A stretch of DNA of 64,000 nt, taken from NCBI RefSeq assembly GCF_024508315.1, contig NZ_CP101987.1, positions 186,001 to 250,000 of the forward strand, given 5' to 3'. Below the pieces are notes generated by a model. The model ran no database searches, was not told where the DNA came from, and saw only the letters and a program-made list of their open reading frames with translations. A program made the translations under genes and the position numbers. Origin of the DNA: Cellulomonas xiejunii. Lineage in GTDB: Bacteria; Actinomycetota; Actinomycetes; Actinomycetales; Cellulomonadaceae. Below, piece after piece: positions 7,869-16,619 of this stretch (position 1 is the stretch's first letter; every line of letters begins with the position of its first letter).

Positions 7869-9199
7869 TCAGCAAGCCTGTCCTGCTCCCGGTGCACCTC
7901 GACCCCGAGCCGGCCGAGGCCTTCACCGTCCAGCTCGGGCACCTGCGCCGGCTGACGGAGCATCTCGTCGACTGGGCCCAGCCCGCGCACATCGACCGAC
8001 CCGTGCCGGAGGGGATCAGCGCTGTCGTCGTGCCCGACCTCAACGGGCGGGCCTACCGGATGGTCGACTCGTTCCGCCGCATCACCGTGCCGATCCTGCT
8101 CATCACCTCGGAGTTCGGCACGGTCTCGATGTGGGACTGGGAGATCCGGGACCACCTGCGCCGGCGCGGGGTCACGACCGTGGCCCCGACGTCGCTGCAG
8201 GAGTGCGAGGACGTGTGCCGTGCGCTCGCGACGGCCAAGGTGCTCGCGAGCTCGACGATGCTCGCCTACCAGGACGACCTGGGTGCGGGCATGCAGCCCG
8301 ACATCTTCAAGCGGTTCTTCTGGTGGGAGGACGAGTGCGTCCGCGACATGGAGCGCCAGTTCGGCGTGAAGGTCGAGCGGCGCAGCTACCGCGAGCTCGT
8401 GGCCCGCGCGAACGCCGTGCCCGACGCGCGGGTCCAGGAGACCCGACGCCGGATCGCCGGCACCGTGCCCATGGCCGGGCTGAGCCCGTGCGCGCAGTCC
8501 GACGCCCTGCGGCTCTACCTTGCGCTGAGCGACGAGGTGGACGAGACGGGTGACGTCGTCGCCACCGGGATCAACTGCCTCAACGAGTCGGCGACATCGA
8601 CGACGACGCCGTGCCTCGCCTTCGACCTGCTGTTCGAGGAGCGCGGCCTGCTGTGGGGCTGCGAGGCGGACCTGACCTCGATGCTCACGGAGACGATCGT
8701 GCACCGGTCGCTGGGCGTGCCGGTCATGATGACCAACCTCTACCCGTTCCTCATGGGCCGGGCCGCGCTCGAGCACGAGGGCATCCCGTACTTCCCCGAG
8801 GTCGAGGGCAGGCCTGAGGACCACGTGCTCGTGGCGCACTGCGGCTACTTCGGCGAGGTGCCGCAGTCGTGCGCCTCGGAGTGGGCCTGCCGCCCGCCCG
8901 TGCTCGCGATCGTCGACGAGAACGCGCACGCCATCGACGCGCGGCTGCCCGAGGGCCCGACGACGCTCGTGAAGATCGCGAGCGACATGCGGACCCTCAC
9001 GGTCGCCTCTGCCGAGCTCACCGGCTACGTCCAGTACGAGAACTCCGACTGTCTCAACGGCGGCGTGCTGCGCGTCAAGGACGGCTACCGGTTCGTGGAG
9101 TCGATCCCGTCCCACCACACGGTGCTCGCCACGGGCGACCTGGCCCGCCGCACCGAGCTTGTGGCCGGGGTCATGGGCCTCGCAGTCGAGCACATCTAG
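7865..9199 (+). CDS. Putative sugar isomerase of the L-fucose/L-arabinose isomerase fold
   Basis: The 444-residue protein is not a close match to a named enzyme I recognise. Its size, the C-terminal histidine-rich stretch (IPSHH near residue 420), CLNES and TTTPCLAFDLLFEERG around residue 240 and the conserved acidic/His pattern recall the FucI/AraA fold, in which a manganese ion and two acidic residues isomerise aldoses to ketoses. No transmembrane segment or signal peptide is seen. It is the last gene of the overlapped run and sits directly before the ABC importer genes. If the fold call is right it would make the ketose for the FGGY kinase. A different activity on the same fold is possible. 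Confidence 0.55.
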   Translation: MISKPVLLPVHLDPEPAEAFTVQLGHLRRLTEHLVDWAQPAHIDRPVPEGISAVVVPDLNGRAYRMVDSFRRITVPILLITSEFGTVSMWDWEIRDHLRRRGVTTVAPTSLQECEDVCRALATAKVLASSTMLAYQDDLGAGMQPDIFKRFFWWEDECVRDMERQFGVKVERRSYRELVARANAVPDARVQETRRRIAGTVPMAGLSPCAQSDALRLYLALSDEVDETGDVVATGINCLNESATSTTTPCLAFDLLFEERGLLWGCEADLTSMLTETIVHRSLGVPVMMTNLYPFLMGRAALEHEGIPYFPEVEGRPEDHVLVAHCGYFGEVPQSCASEWACRPPVLAIVDENAHAIDARLPEGPTTLVKIASDMRTLTVASAELTGYVQYENSDCLNGGVLRVKDGYRFVESIPSHHTVLATGDLARRTELVAGVMGLAVEHI

Positions 9200-9206
9200 A
9201 CCCGGA

Positions 9207-9221
9207 CCGCCTCCCAGGCGG
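9207..9221. terminator. Short hairpin after the isomerase-like gene
   Basis: CCGCCT-CCC-AGGCGG forms a perfect 6-base stem eight bases after the stop codon, with no T-run following. It could attenuate read-through from the catabolic genes into the transporter promoter region, but it is weak. Confidence 0.35.
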
Positions 9222-9280
9222 GGGCCCCTCCGGGAACGTGAAGTATTCGGCGAGCCAATTTTAGAAAGTAATGTAAGAAC

Positions 9281-9315
9281 TTGCCAGGTATTCGGTGCGG
9301 ATGTAGTCTCACTAC
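9281..9315 (+). promoter_or_regulatory. Promoter and overlapping operator of the ABC transporter operon
   Basis: TTGCCA (9281-9286) and TAGTCT (9304-9309) are separated by 17 bases, a good housekeeping-sigma pair in a locally AT-rich gap of 225 bases. The palindrome GTAGT-CTC-ACTAC (9303-9315) covers the -10 element, the classic location for a repressor. A short direct repeat GTATTCGG is present at 9243-9250 and 9288-9295. The binding-protein gene starts about 115 bases downstream, leaving a long leader. Confidence 0.6.
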
Positions 9316-9424
9316 CAAGGCAGGTCGGCGGGCGAAGGTGCGCGCCGGAGCAGTCGGTCTGACGGGGCGGTCGGACCTGGATCTCGAAGTACCCACCACA
9401 ACGATGTGACGGAAGGAACGACCA

Positions 9425-10816
9425 GTGGCTACGTCCAGGTACACGAAGGCCGCGGCGGCCGCCGCGGTGATGACGCTTTGCCTCGCCGCGTGCAGCAGCG
9501 GCGGAGACGCGCAGGAGGAGGGCGGAGCGGCAGCCGTCGAGGCCGCCGAGTCCGGGACGGTGACGTGGTGGGGCTGGACTCCTGACACTCCCGTCGCGGA
9601 GCGGTACATCGAGGAGTTCAACAAGGAGTACCCCGACATCGAGGTCACCTACCGGAACTTCGAGAACGTCGACTTCCGCACGACGCTCGCGCCGGCGCTC
9701 GACTCCGGTGAGGGCCCCGACATCTTCAACCTCTCGCCCGCCGGCGGCTCGCCCGACACGTGGGGCGGCTACGCGCTCGACCTCGAGCCCATCGCGCAGG
9801 ACGTCCTGGGTGACGACTACGAGTCGGCGTTCGGCGGCGGCTACCTCGACCAGCTCCGCGACTCCGAGGGCCGCCTGGTCTCCATGCCGCTCGGCGGCAT
9901 GGCGGCGGGCTTCCTCTGGTACAACGCGGACATCTTCGAGGAGGCCGGGGCCGAGGTCCCGACCGACTACGACTCGTGGGTGAAGGCCTGCGATGACATC
10001 GCCGCCATCGGCAAGGGCTGCTTCACGATGGGTGCCGGCGGGTCGGACACGTTCCCGTCGGAGATGTACCACTCGATCGCGAACTCGGTGGACCCGGAGT
10101 GGTTTATCAAGGCCGCCACGGGTCAGGCCAAGTGGGACGACCCGCAGGGCATCGAGGTCCTCCAGATCATCAGTGACATGCGCGACGACGGCATCATCGC
10201 CTCCAACGCGCTCGACTCGACCCAGTACCCGCTCGCCAACGAGGAGTTCATGCGCGGCGATGCCGCCATGGTCCAGATGGGCTTCTGGTACACCCAGTAC
10301 GCCGGCGCCGAGTCCTGCGTCGCCGCGATGGAGGCCGCGGCCGTCAGCAACCCGGAGTGCTTCGTGCAGCTCCCGGCGCCGTTCCCGGACGTCGCGGGCA
10401 AGGGCAACGGCTCCGTGTACTTCGGTGAGGTCGACTACGGCCTGGCGATCAACGCGGACTCCCCGAACATCGCCGCGGCCAAGACCTTCCTCACGTGGAT
10501 GACGATGACCAAGACCGGCCAGCAGAACGTCGTCAACGCGATGGACCTGCTGCCCGCCCTCCAGGGCGTCACCCCCGACTGGGACGCCATCGAGCTCGTC
10601 GACAACGAGGTGCAGCGCCCCGCGATCGAGCAGCTCATGAAGGACAGCACCGAGACGACGCAGTCGCGGCAGTGGCAGACGACCGAGTCCGCGCTCGACG
10701 CCATCATCCTGGCCATCCAGCAGGTCCTCGACCCGACCGTGGACCGGTCGGTGGAGGACATCGCCGCCGACATGGAGGCGAGCGCGGAGGACAGCACGGT
10801 CGGCGTCGAGGACTGA
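9425..10816 (+). CDS. ABC transporter sugar-binding lipoprotein
   Basis: A 463-residue family 1 extracellular solute-binding protein. The N-terminus has a lipoprotein signal peptide ending in LAAC (Cys near residue 20), so the mature protein is lipid-anchored on the outer face of the membrane. TVTWWGWTPD and the following ISDMRDDG-type helices fit the CUT1 oligosaccharide-binding group. The GTG start follows GGAAGGAAC. It delivers the substrate to the two permeases encoded next. The sugar is unknown. The hydrophobic lining typical of oligosaccharide binders would agree with the GH1 glycosidase encoded further downstream. Confidence 0.92.
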   Translation: MATSRYTKAAAAAAVMTLCLAACSSGGDAQEEGGAAAVEAAESGTVTWWGWTPDTPVAERYIEEFNKEYPDIEVTYRNFENVDFRTTLAPALDSGEGPDIFNLSPAGGSPDTWGGYALDLEPIAQDVLGDDYESAFGGGYLDQLRDSEGRLVSMPLGGMAAGFLWYNADIFEEAGAEVPTDYDSWVKACDDIAAIGKGCFTMGAGGSDTFPSEMYHSIANSVDPEWFIKAATGQAKWDDPQGIEVLQIISDMRDDGIIASNALDSTQYPLANEEFMRGDAAMVQMGFWYTQYAGAESCVAAMEAAAVSNPECFVQLPAPFPDVAGKGNGSVYFGEVDYGLAINADSPNIAAAKTFLTWMTMTKTGQQNVVNAMDLLPALQGVTPDWDAIELVDNEVQRPAIEQLMKDSTETTQSRQWQTTESALDAIILAIQQVLDPTVDRSVEDIAADMEASAEDSTVGVED

Positions 10817-10851
10817 CAGCAGAGCACCCGAGCGAGGCGAGAGGTTTCACG

Positions 10852-11829
10852 ATGGTCACGACCACGGGCCCGGTCACCGTCGGTTCCGAAGGCGCTCCTC
10901 GGGCACCGCGGCGGGGCGGGAGGCGCGCACGCGCCCCCCGCCTCGTCCCGGGCGGCCTGCGGTGGATCCTTCCAGGCTTCATCCTGTCCGTCGGGCTGAT
11001 CTACTACAGCATCATCTATTCCGGCTACCTGTCGTTCTTCGACTGGGGCGGTGGTCGCCGGCCGATGATCCCGGCGGGCTTCGACAACTACGTCGAGGCG
11101 TTCTCCGACCCGGTGTTCTGGACGGCGCTGCGCAACACGCTGGTGTACTTCGTCGTCGTGTTCACGGTCCAGGTCGTCGGCGCGGTCCTTTTCGCCGCGG
11201 TGATGCACTCGAAGATCTTTCTGGCCAACGTCTACAAGGTCATCGTCGTCACGCCGGTGTTCGTCGCCCCGGCCGTCCTCGCCCCGGCCCACATCGAGGT
11301 GTGGCAGACGAACGGGACGGTCAACGCGATCCTGGACGCGCTCGGCCTGGACTCCCTCATGCAGGGCTGGCTCGGGCAGTCGACGACGTCGTTGCTCGTC
11401 ATCATCCTCGTCGGCTGCTGGGGCTCGATCGGGTTCGGCTTCATCCTCTACTACGCCGGCATGGCCCAGATCGAACCCGAGATGGTCGAGGCAGCGCGGA
11501 TCGACGGCGCCGGCAACATCCGGCTGCTGTTCTCGGTCGTCCTGCCGAACCTCAAGGGGACGACGGTCTCGCTCGCCATCCTCAACTTCATCACCGCGCT
11601 GAAGCTGTTCGACAGCGTCTGGCTGATCACGCAGGGCGGGCCGTCGCACTCGTCGGAGTTCCTCGGGACGATGATCTACGCCGAGACGGCTGGATCCTCC
11701 CGCAACCTCGGATACGCCGCGGCGTTGTCCGTCATCCTCCTGGTCATCGCGGTGACGGTGTCGGTCGTCATCCAGTTGCGCAGCCGCGAGCGCACGCCCG
11801 TCGTTGGGAAGAAGGCCCCCCGTGTTTGA
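10852..11829 (+). CDS. ABC transporter permease, MalF/UgpA type
   Basis: A 325-residue inner-membrane permease with about six hydrophobic segments and the EAA loop EAARIDGAGNIRLLF near residue 213, which docks with the ATPase. A charged cytoplasmic N-terminus (about 35 residues, arginine-rich) precedes the first helix. The start at 10852 removes a non-homologous upstream extension. It pairs with the following permease; no ATPase gene is present, as is common in actinobacteria where a shared MsiK-type ATPase serves many sugar importers. Confidence 0.93.
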   Translation: MVTTTGPVTVGSEGAPRAPRRGGRRARAPRLVPGGLRWILPGFILSVGLIYYSIIYSGYLSFFDWGGGRRPMIPAGFDNYVEAFSDPVFWTALRNTLVYFVVVFTVQVVGAVLFAAVMHSKIFLANVYKVIVVTPVFVAPAVLAPAHIEVWQTNGTVNAILDALGLDSLMQGWLGQSTTSLLVIILVGCWGSIGFGFILYYAGMAQIEPEMVEAARIDGAGNIRLLFSVVLPNLKGTTVSLAILNFITALKLFDSVWLITQGGPSHSSEFLGTMIYAETAGSSRNLGYAAALSVILLVIAVTVSVVIQLRSRERTPVVGKKAPRV

Positions 11830-12610
11830 GACCCGCACGCTGCGGTCGAGGCTGACTCTGCAGATCCTCGTCACGATCGCGGTCATCCCGTTCCTCATCC
11901 CGCTGTACGCGATGGTCTCGCGCTCGTTCTCCGGGGCGGGGTGGGGGAACTACACCGCTGTCCTGTCGGTCCCGGGATTCGCACGGTTCTTCATGAACTC
12001 GGCGATCGTGGCCGGCGGCTCGATGGTGATCATCTACCTGGCGACCCTCATGGCCGCGTTCGGCTTCTCGAAGCTGCACGTGCGGAACAAGGAGGTCTAC
12101 TTCTGGATGATGATGGTGGCGCTCACGTTGCCCGAGGTGGTCCTCATCGCCCCGCTGTACGCGACGGCGGTCAACCTCGGACTGCTGGGCACCTTCTGGT
12201 CCGTCATCCTGCCGATCGCGGCGCTGCAGATCCCCTTCACGGTGCTCATCGCCCGCGGGTTCGTCGACGGCATCCCGGACTCGCTGTTCGAGGCCGCGCG
12301 TCTCGACGGTGCGAACACGTGGCGGATGTTCTGGCACATCCTCGTGCCGCTCGCCCGCCCGATCGCCGTGGCGCTCGTCGTCCTCGTGCTCATCCACGCC
12401 TGGAACGCCTACCTGCTGCCCAAGGTCTTCCTCATCGACGAGGGCATGGGCGTGGTGACGATGCTGCCGGAGTTCTTCCGCCGTCAGTACAACGACGACA
12501 CCCCGAAGATTCTCGCCGCTGCCGTCGTCACGGCGCTGCCGACGATCATCGCGTATATATCTCTGCAGAAGCACTTCGAACGCGGCATGGCTGCGGGTGC
12601 CATCAAGTAG
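11822..12610 (+). CDS. ABC transporter permease, MalG/UgpE type
   Basis: The GTG at 11822 overlaps the previous stop by eight bases and gives a 262-residue protein beginning MFETRTLRSRL, with the first transmembrane helix right after. Six hydrophobic segments and EAARLDGANTWRMFWHILVP (EAA motif near residue 160) identify the second CUT1 permease. It completes the importer for the locus and ends just before a strong terminator hairpin. The energising ATPase must come from elsewhere in the genome. Confidence 0.93.
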   Translation: MFETRTLRSRLTLQILVTIAVIPFLIPLYAMVSRSFSGAGWGNYTAVLSVPGFARFFMNSAIVAGGSMVIIYLATLMAAFGFSKLHVRNKEVYFWMMMVALTLPEVVLIAPLYATAVNLGLLGTFWSVILPIAALQIPFTVLIARGFVDGIPDSLFEAARLDGANTWRMFWHILVPLARPIAVALVVLVLIHAWNAYLLPKVFLIDEGMGVVTMLPEFFRRQYNDDTPKILAAAVVTALPTIIAYISLQKHFERGMAAGAIK

Positions 12611-12649
12611 CGTTCGGCCCCGCCGCCCGGGGGGCGGCGGGGCCGAACG
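12611..12649 (+). terminator. Strong terminator-like hairpin after the permease gene
   Basis: Perfect 17-base arms (12611-12627 and 12633-12649) around a five-base CGGGG loop begin one base after the stop codon. It lacks a T-run, as is usual in this high-GC sequence. It separates the transporter operon from the LacI-like/ROK pair. Confidence 0.85.
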
Positions 12650-12691
12650 GTCCGACCGGGACGGTGGAGGAGCGCAGATGAGGGAGACGAC

Positions 12692-13504
12692 GTGAGTGCC
12701 GTGGGCCTCGCCGTTCCGGCGCGCATCTCGGAGGACCATTTCGTGACGGCGCTGGTGGGAGCGCTCGCCGGCCGGCTCGTCGAGGAGGGCACCTCGCTCA
12801 TGACTCGCGTCGTGCGCGACGACGAGGCGGAGGAGCAGCTCTACCGACACTGGGCCAGCATGGGCGGGATCACCGGGGTCGCGCTCCTGGGGGTGCGGAC
12901 GGACGACCCGCGCCTCCCCGCTCTGGCGGAGCTGGGCCTGCCCGTGGCGGCGGTCGCCCACGCGAGCCACGGCAACGGCTTCCCCGCCGTCGTCGTCGAT
13001 GTCGAGGGGTCGGTCGCGGCGCTGCGGACCTTCCTCGCCGGGCGCGGCCAGCGCCGGACGGTCTACGTCGTCGCCCAGGATGACCGCGACGACGCCCCCT
13101 GGCACACGGTCGTCGAGGGCGCGGCGGTGCTCGAGGACGGCGAGGTGGACGACTCGTTCGAGGTCGTCCACGCCGGTCAGGGCGGGGAAGCGGTCGTCAC
13201 GGCGGCCACGGCGGCGCTCGCCGCAGGCCCGGCGACCCTGGTGTTCCACAGCGACGTCCACGCGGCGGCGGCGCTCGCCGCGTTCCGCGAGCGCGGCCTG
13301 CGCGTCCCGCAGGACGTGGCCATCGTGTCCTGGACGTACTCGACGCTGTGCCAGAGCACGACGCCGTCGATCACCGCGCTCAACCGCCGCGGCGTGGAGA
13401 TCGGAGCCATGCTCGGCGAGCGCATGCTCGGCGCGCTGGCGGGGGACCGGACGACGCAGGACCGGGCGCCGGCGCCCTTCGTCGTCCTCGGGGAGACGAC
13501 ATGA
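12692..13504 (+). CDS. LacI-type ligand-binding domain protein lacking an HTH
   Basis: This 270-residue protein resembles the C-terminal periplasmic-binding-like sensor of LacI/GalR regulators (WASMGGITGVALLG early, and VPQDVAIVSWTYS near residue 210, equivalent to the usual PxDVxVxGFD). There is no N-terminal helix-turn-helix: the protein starts directly at the first sensor strand, and the only start further upstream opens a six-codon frame that stops before 12700. No signal peptide is seen, so it should be cytoplasmic. It overlaps the ROK regulator gene by four bases (ATGA). It could be a decayed regulator or a separate sensory partner of the ROK protein. Confidence 0.7.
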   Translation: MSAVGLAVPARISEDHFVTALVGALAGRLVEEGTSLMTRVVRDDEAEEQLYRHWASMGGITGVALLGVRTDDPRLPALAELGLPVAAVAHASHGNGFPAVVVDVEGSVAALRTFLAGRGQRRTVYVVAQDDRDDAPWHTVVEGAAVLEDGEVDDSFEVVHAGQGGEAVVTAATAALAAGPATLVFHSDVHAAAALAAFRERGLRVPQDVAIVSWTYSTLCQSTTPSITALNRRGVEIGAMLGERMLGALAGDRTTQDRAPAPFVVLGETT

Positions 13505-14733
13505 GGGCGGTGCGATCGCTGGGTCCGTCCGCCGCGCGGACGCGCAGCGCGATCCTCGACATGGTGCGCTCGAGCGGCACGGTGAGCCGGATCGAGCTCG
13601 CGGAGATGTCCGGCCTGACGGCGGCCTCCATCACCCGGTTCGTCAAGTCGCTCCTCGACGACCGGCTGCTCGTGGAGACCGGCTACGGCGACCCGACCGG
13701 AGGCAAGCGGCGCAGCCTGCTCGAGCTCAACCCGCGGGCACGCTACGCGGTGGGCCTCTCTCTCGACGTCGCCCGGCTCAGCTACGTGGTCGTGGACCTC
13801 GGGGGCGAAGTCGTCGGCCAGCTCGTCTCCCCGGGGATCGGCCAGTCCACCCCGAGCGTCACGGTCCCGCGCATCGCCGACGAGCTCGAGATGCTCTTCC
13901 GCCAGGTCGACCTGCCCGTCGAGGACATCGTCGGCGTCGGGGTGGCGGGCGCGGGCCTGGACCTCGGGACCGGCGTCGACGGCTGGTCGGCGACGACCGA
14001 CGAGTGGGACTCCTTTGCCGTCCAGGAGGCGCTGCAGAAGCGGGTGGGCCTGCCGGTCGTCCGGGACAACGACGCTGCGTGCGCCGCCCTCGGGCAGTAC
14101 TGGACCGGCCGGATCCCGGCGACGCAGGACTTCGCGACGCTCTACATGTCGCTGGGGTTCGGGATGGGGCTGATGGTCGGCGGCGGCGTGAGCCGAGGGG
14201 CCTCCTCGAACGTGGGGGAGCTCGGGCACATGGTCGTCGACATCGATGGGCCCGAGTGCTGGTGCGGCTCCCGCGGCTGCCTGGAGATGCTCGCCGCCCC
14301 GCGAGCGGTCGTGCGGCGCGCGCTCGGGTCCCCGGGGCTCGCCGCCGAGCTCGGTCTCTCCGGGGACGAGGCGCACGTCCGGCAGGACTTCGACGCCGTC
14401 GCGCGCGCGGCCGCGGAGGGACGCGAGCGCCCGCGTGAGCTCGTCGAGGACTCGGCGCGCTACGTCGCGGCGGCGGTGCTGTCCGTCGTCAACCTGCTCG
14501 ACCTCGACCTGCTCTACCTCGCCGGACCAGGGTTCGTCGACGCCGGCGCCATCTACGTCCGCCACATTCGGGAGCGCGTCGCGCGGGTCGCCCGCATCCG
14601 CGCGATCCACTCGGTGACGGTCGAGCTGTCCACGCCGGGGGCCGACGCCGCCGCCTCCGGGGCGGCGACCCTGGCGCTCCAGCACGTGCTCATGCCGCAC
14701 GCCCGGGTCCGCCGGGAACCGGCCCGCTCCTAG
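13501..14733 (+). CDS. ROK-family transcriptional regulator
   Basis: A 410-residue protein with an N-terminal winged helix (residues 15-75; SRIELAEMSGLTAASITRFV) and a ROK sugar-kinase-like domain. The zinc motif is intact: GHM followed by CWCGSRGCLE. ROK repressors of the XylR/NagC type bind sugars or sugar phosphates and release AT-rich operators. Its ATG overlaps the HTH-less LacI-like gene. Candidate targets are the AT-rich dyad at 14771-14798 before the next operon and the transporter promoter. The GGGxxG phosphoryl-transfer loop is not obvious, so it is not expected to be a kinase. Confidence 0.92.
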   Translation: MRAVRSLGPSAARTRSAILDMVRSSGTVSRIELAEMSGLTAASITRFVKSLLDDRLLVETGYGDPTGGKRRSLLELNPRARYAVGLSLDVARLSYVVVDLGGEVVGQLVSPGIGQSTPSVTVPRIADELEMLFRQVDLPVEDIVGVGVAGAGLDLGTGVDGWSATTDEWDSFAVQEALQKRVGLPVVRDNDAACAALGQYWTGRIPATQDFATLYMSLGFGMGLMVGGGVSRGASSNVGELGHMVVDIDGPECWCGSRGCLEMLAAPRAVVRRALGSPGLAAELGLSGDEAHVRQDFDAVARAAAEGRERPRELVEDSARYVAAAVLSVVNLLDLDLLYLAGPGFVDAGAIYVRHIRERVARVARIRAIHSVTVELSTPGADAAASGAATLALQHVLMPHARVRREPARS

Positions 14734-14770
14734 CCCCCTACCGGTGTCGCACAAGACCACCACCATCGCC

Positions 14771-14798
14771 ACTAATATCTAAATTAAGTATCGTTAGT
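14771..14798. promoter_or_regulatory. AT-rich promoter/operator patch before the VOC-AKR-GH1 block
   Basis: About 30 bases of strikingly low GC content lie between the ROK gene and the VOC gene. ACTAA (14771-14775) and TTAGT (14794-14798) form an inverted repeat spaced by 18 bases, and between them ATATCTAAATTAAGTAT is itself an imperfect palindrome. This looks like a regulator site over a promoter start. ROK repressors prefer such sites, making the gene immediately upstream the first candidate. Confidence 0.5.
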
Positions 14799-14843
14799 AA
14801 TCGCCGCGCGACGTCGCGCGGCCGTGTCAGAGAGGACCACGCC

Positions 14844-15623
14844 GTGGCCATCCGATCCATCCTGATCAACGTCACCGACGTCCACCGCTCGGTGGACTTC
14901 TACAGGCGCCACCTGGGCGTCGAGGTGCTCGAGCAGTCCGAGGAGGCGGCCGTCCTCGACGCCGTCACCGCGACGCTGCGCCTCGAGCGGCTCGACCCCG
15001 AGCGCGCCGAGGAGTCGACCTTCGTGACGGACGACCTGCAGCGCGGGTTCCGCCACATCGGCTTCAAGGTCGCCGACATCGACGCCCGCGCCGCCGCGCT
15101 CCACGAGGCGGACGTGCCGTTCCACCTCGAGCCGCTGAACGCCGAGGGCGACGTGCGGCTCACCTTCTTCTACGACCCCGACGGCACGATGGTCGAGCTC
15201 GTCGAGGGCCCGCTGCAGTACCACGAGGTCTACGACCGCGAGCTGGTCGATGCCGACTGGGCTCTCGGCACGCCGTCGCGCCCGCGCTTCGACCACGTCG
15301 GGGAAACGGTCGCCGACCTCGGCGTCACCCAGGAGTACTACGGCGCGCTCGGGTACCGCCTCATGGCCGGGATCCACCAGCCGGGTGACTCCCGGGGGTT
15401 CGAGATCGCCTTCCTGCGCGACGGCGACAGCTCGCTCGAGATCTTCACGTTCGAGCGCGGTGAGAAGACGACGCGCGAGCCGCAGGTCGGTGGCCCGGGC
15501 TTCGCCGCCGTCGTGCTCGACGGCGACGCCGCCCCCGTGGGCGCCACGCCCGTCGGCACCGCCTTCGGCACCGAGCTCGTCGCCGACCCCGACGGCCTCG
15601 TCCACGCGGTGGTGCAGGCGTGA
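14844..15623 (+). CDS. Tandem-VOC-domain protein (glyoxalase/dioxygenase superfamily)
   Basis: A 259-residue protein with two vicinal-oxygen-chelate domains (about residues 1-125 and 150-258). Each half shows the hallmarks VTDVHRSVDFYRRHLG and DHVGETVADLGVTQEYYG, and the first ends in FYDPDGTMVELVEG, a usual metal-ligand glutamate region. VOC enzymes include isomerases, epimerases, lyases and dioxygenases. It begins a block with an aldo/keto reductase, a tautomerase-like protein and a second VOC protein, and GTGA overlaps the reductase. An isomerase or epimerase on a keto-sugar is a reasonable inference; no specific substrate is visible. Confidence 0.85.
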   Translation: MAIRSILINVTDVHRSVDFYRRHLGVEVLEQSEEAAVLDAVTATLRLERLDPERAEESTFVTDDLQRGFRHIGFKVADIDARAAALHEADVPFHLEPLNAEGDVRLTFFYDPDGTMVELVEGPLQYHEVYDRELVDADWALGTPSRPRFDHVGETVADLGVTQEYYGALGYRLMAGIHQPGDSRGFEIAFLRDGDSSLEIFTFERGEKTTREPQVGGPGFAAVVLDGDAAPVGATPVGTAFGTELVADPDGLVHAVVQA

Positions 15624-16582
15624 CGGCCCCGGTCATGAACCCGCTGGGCTCGACCGGGCTGACGGTCAGCCAGGTCACGCTCGGGGGCGGCCCGCTCGGC
15701 AGCATGCCCGAGAACTTCGGCTACGAGGTGGCCGAGCGGGACGCCGTCGACCTGGTGGCGGCGGTCCTCGACAGCCCCATCCGCACCATCGACACGTCCA
15801 ACGGCTACTCGGGCGGTCGCAGCGAGGAGCGGATCGGGCGCGCGATCGCCGAGTACGGCGGCCTGCCCGACGACGTCGTCGTCGTCACCAAGGTGGACCC
15901 GCGCGGCTCGGACTACAGCGGGGACCGCGTGCGCGCCTCGCTCGCGGAGAGCCGCGAGCGGCTCGGCATCGACCCGCTGCCCCTCGTGCACCTGCACGAC
16001 CCGGAGTTCCACGACTTCGACGCCATGACGGCGCCGGGCGGCGCGGTGCACGCGCTCGTCGCGGCGCGCGAGCGGGGCGAGGTCGGGCACATCGGGCTCG
16101 CCGGCGGCGACGTGCGGCAGATGGCCCGCTACGTCGAGCTGGGCGTGTTCGAGGTGCTCCTCGTGCACAACCGCTGGACGCTCGTGGACCGCAGCGCGGG
16201 GGACCTCATCGCCCGCGCGCAGGAGCGCGGCATGGCCGTGGTCAACGCCGCGGTGCTCGGAGGCGGCATCCTGGCCGATCCGACGGGCTCGAACACCACC
16301 TACGGGTACCGGCCGGCGCGCCCCGCGACGCTCGCCGCCGTCGCCGCCCTGCGGGATCTGTGCCGGGAGTTCGGCACCGACCTCGCGACGGCGGCCATCC
16401 GGTTCTCCACGCGCGACCCGCGCGTGGCCACCACCATCGTCGGGATCAGCAAGCGCCACCGGATCGCCTCCACGCTCGCGGCGGCGTCGGCCGACCTGCC
16501 CGAGGAGTTCTGGGCTCGGGTGGAGGAGCTCGTGCCCTCGCCCGAGAACTGGCTCGACGCCGACGACCCGAGCAACGCCTGA
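15620..16582 (+). CDS. Aldo/keto reductase (aldose dehydrogenase-like)
   Basis: A 320-residue AKR barrel. DTSNGYSGGRSEERIG contains the catalytic Asp and Tyr, VVTKVDP the Lys and VHLHDPE the His of the tetrad; the C-terminal VGISKRHRI is the NADP-phosphate loop. Its opening LGSTGLTVSQVTLGGGPLG resembles D-threo-aldose/L-fucose 1-dehydrogenases, which oxidise free aldoses to lactones. That would fit a phosphotriesterase-family lactonase at the other end of the locus, though this link is speculative. The GTG start overlaps the VOC stop. Confidence 0.9.
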   Translation: MTAPVMNPLGSTGLTVSQVTLGGGPLGSMPENFGYEVAERDAVDLVAAVLDSPIRTIDTSNGYSGGRSEERIGRAIAEYGGLPDDVVVVTKVDPRGSDYSGDRVRASLAESRERLGIDPLPLVHLHDPEFHDFDAMTAPGGAVHALVAARERGEVGHIGLAGGDVRQMARYVELGVFEVLLVHNRWTLVDRSAGDLIARAQERGMAVVNAAVLGGGILADPTGSNTTYGYRPARPATLAAVAALRDLCREFGTDLATAAIRFSTRDPRVATTIVGISKRHRIASTLAAASADLPEEFWARVEELVPSPENWLDADDPSNA

Positions 16583-16619
16583 GCCGACGTTCCGACCACC
16601 GAAGAGACCGAGGAAAGCC

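Noticed and set aside
9243..9295. Direct repeat GTATTCGG as an attachment or insertion scar
   Set aside because: Only eight bases, no integrase or transposase nearby, and no change in gene order suggested.
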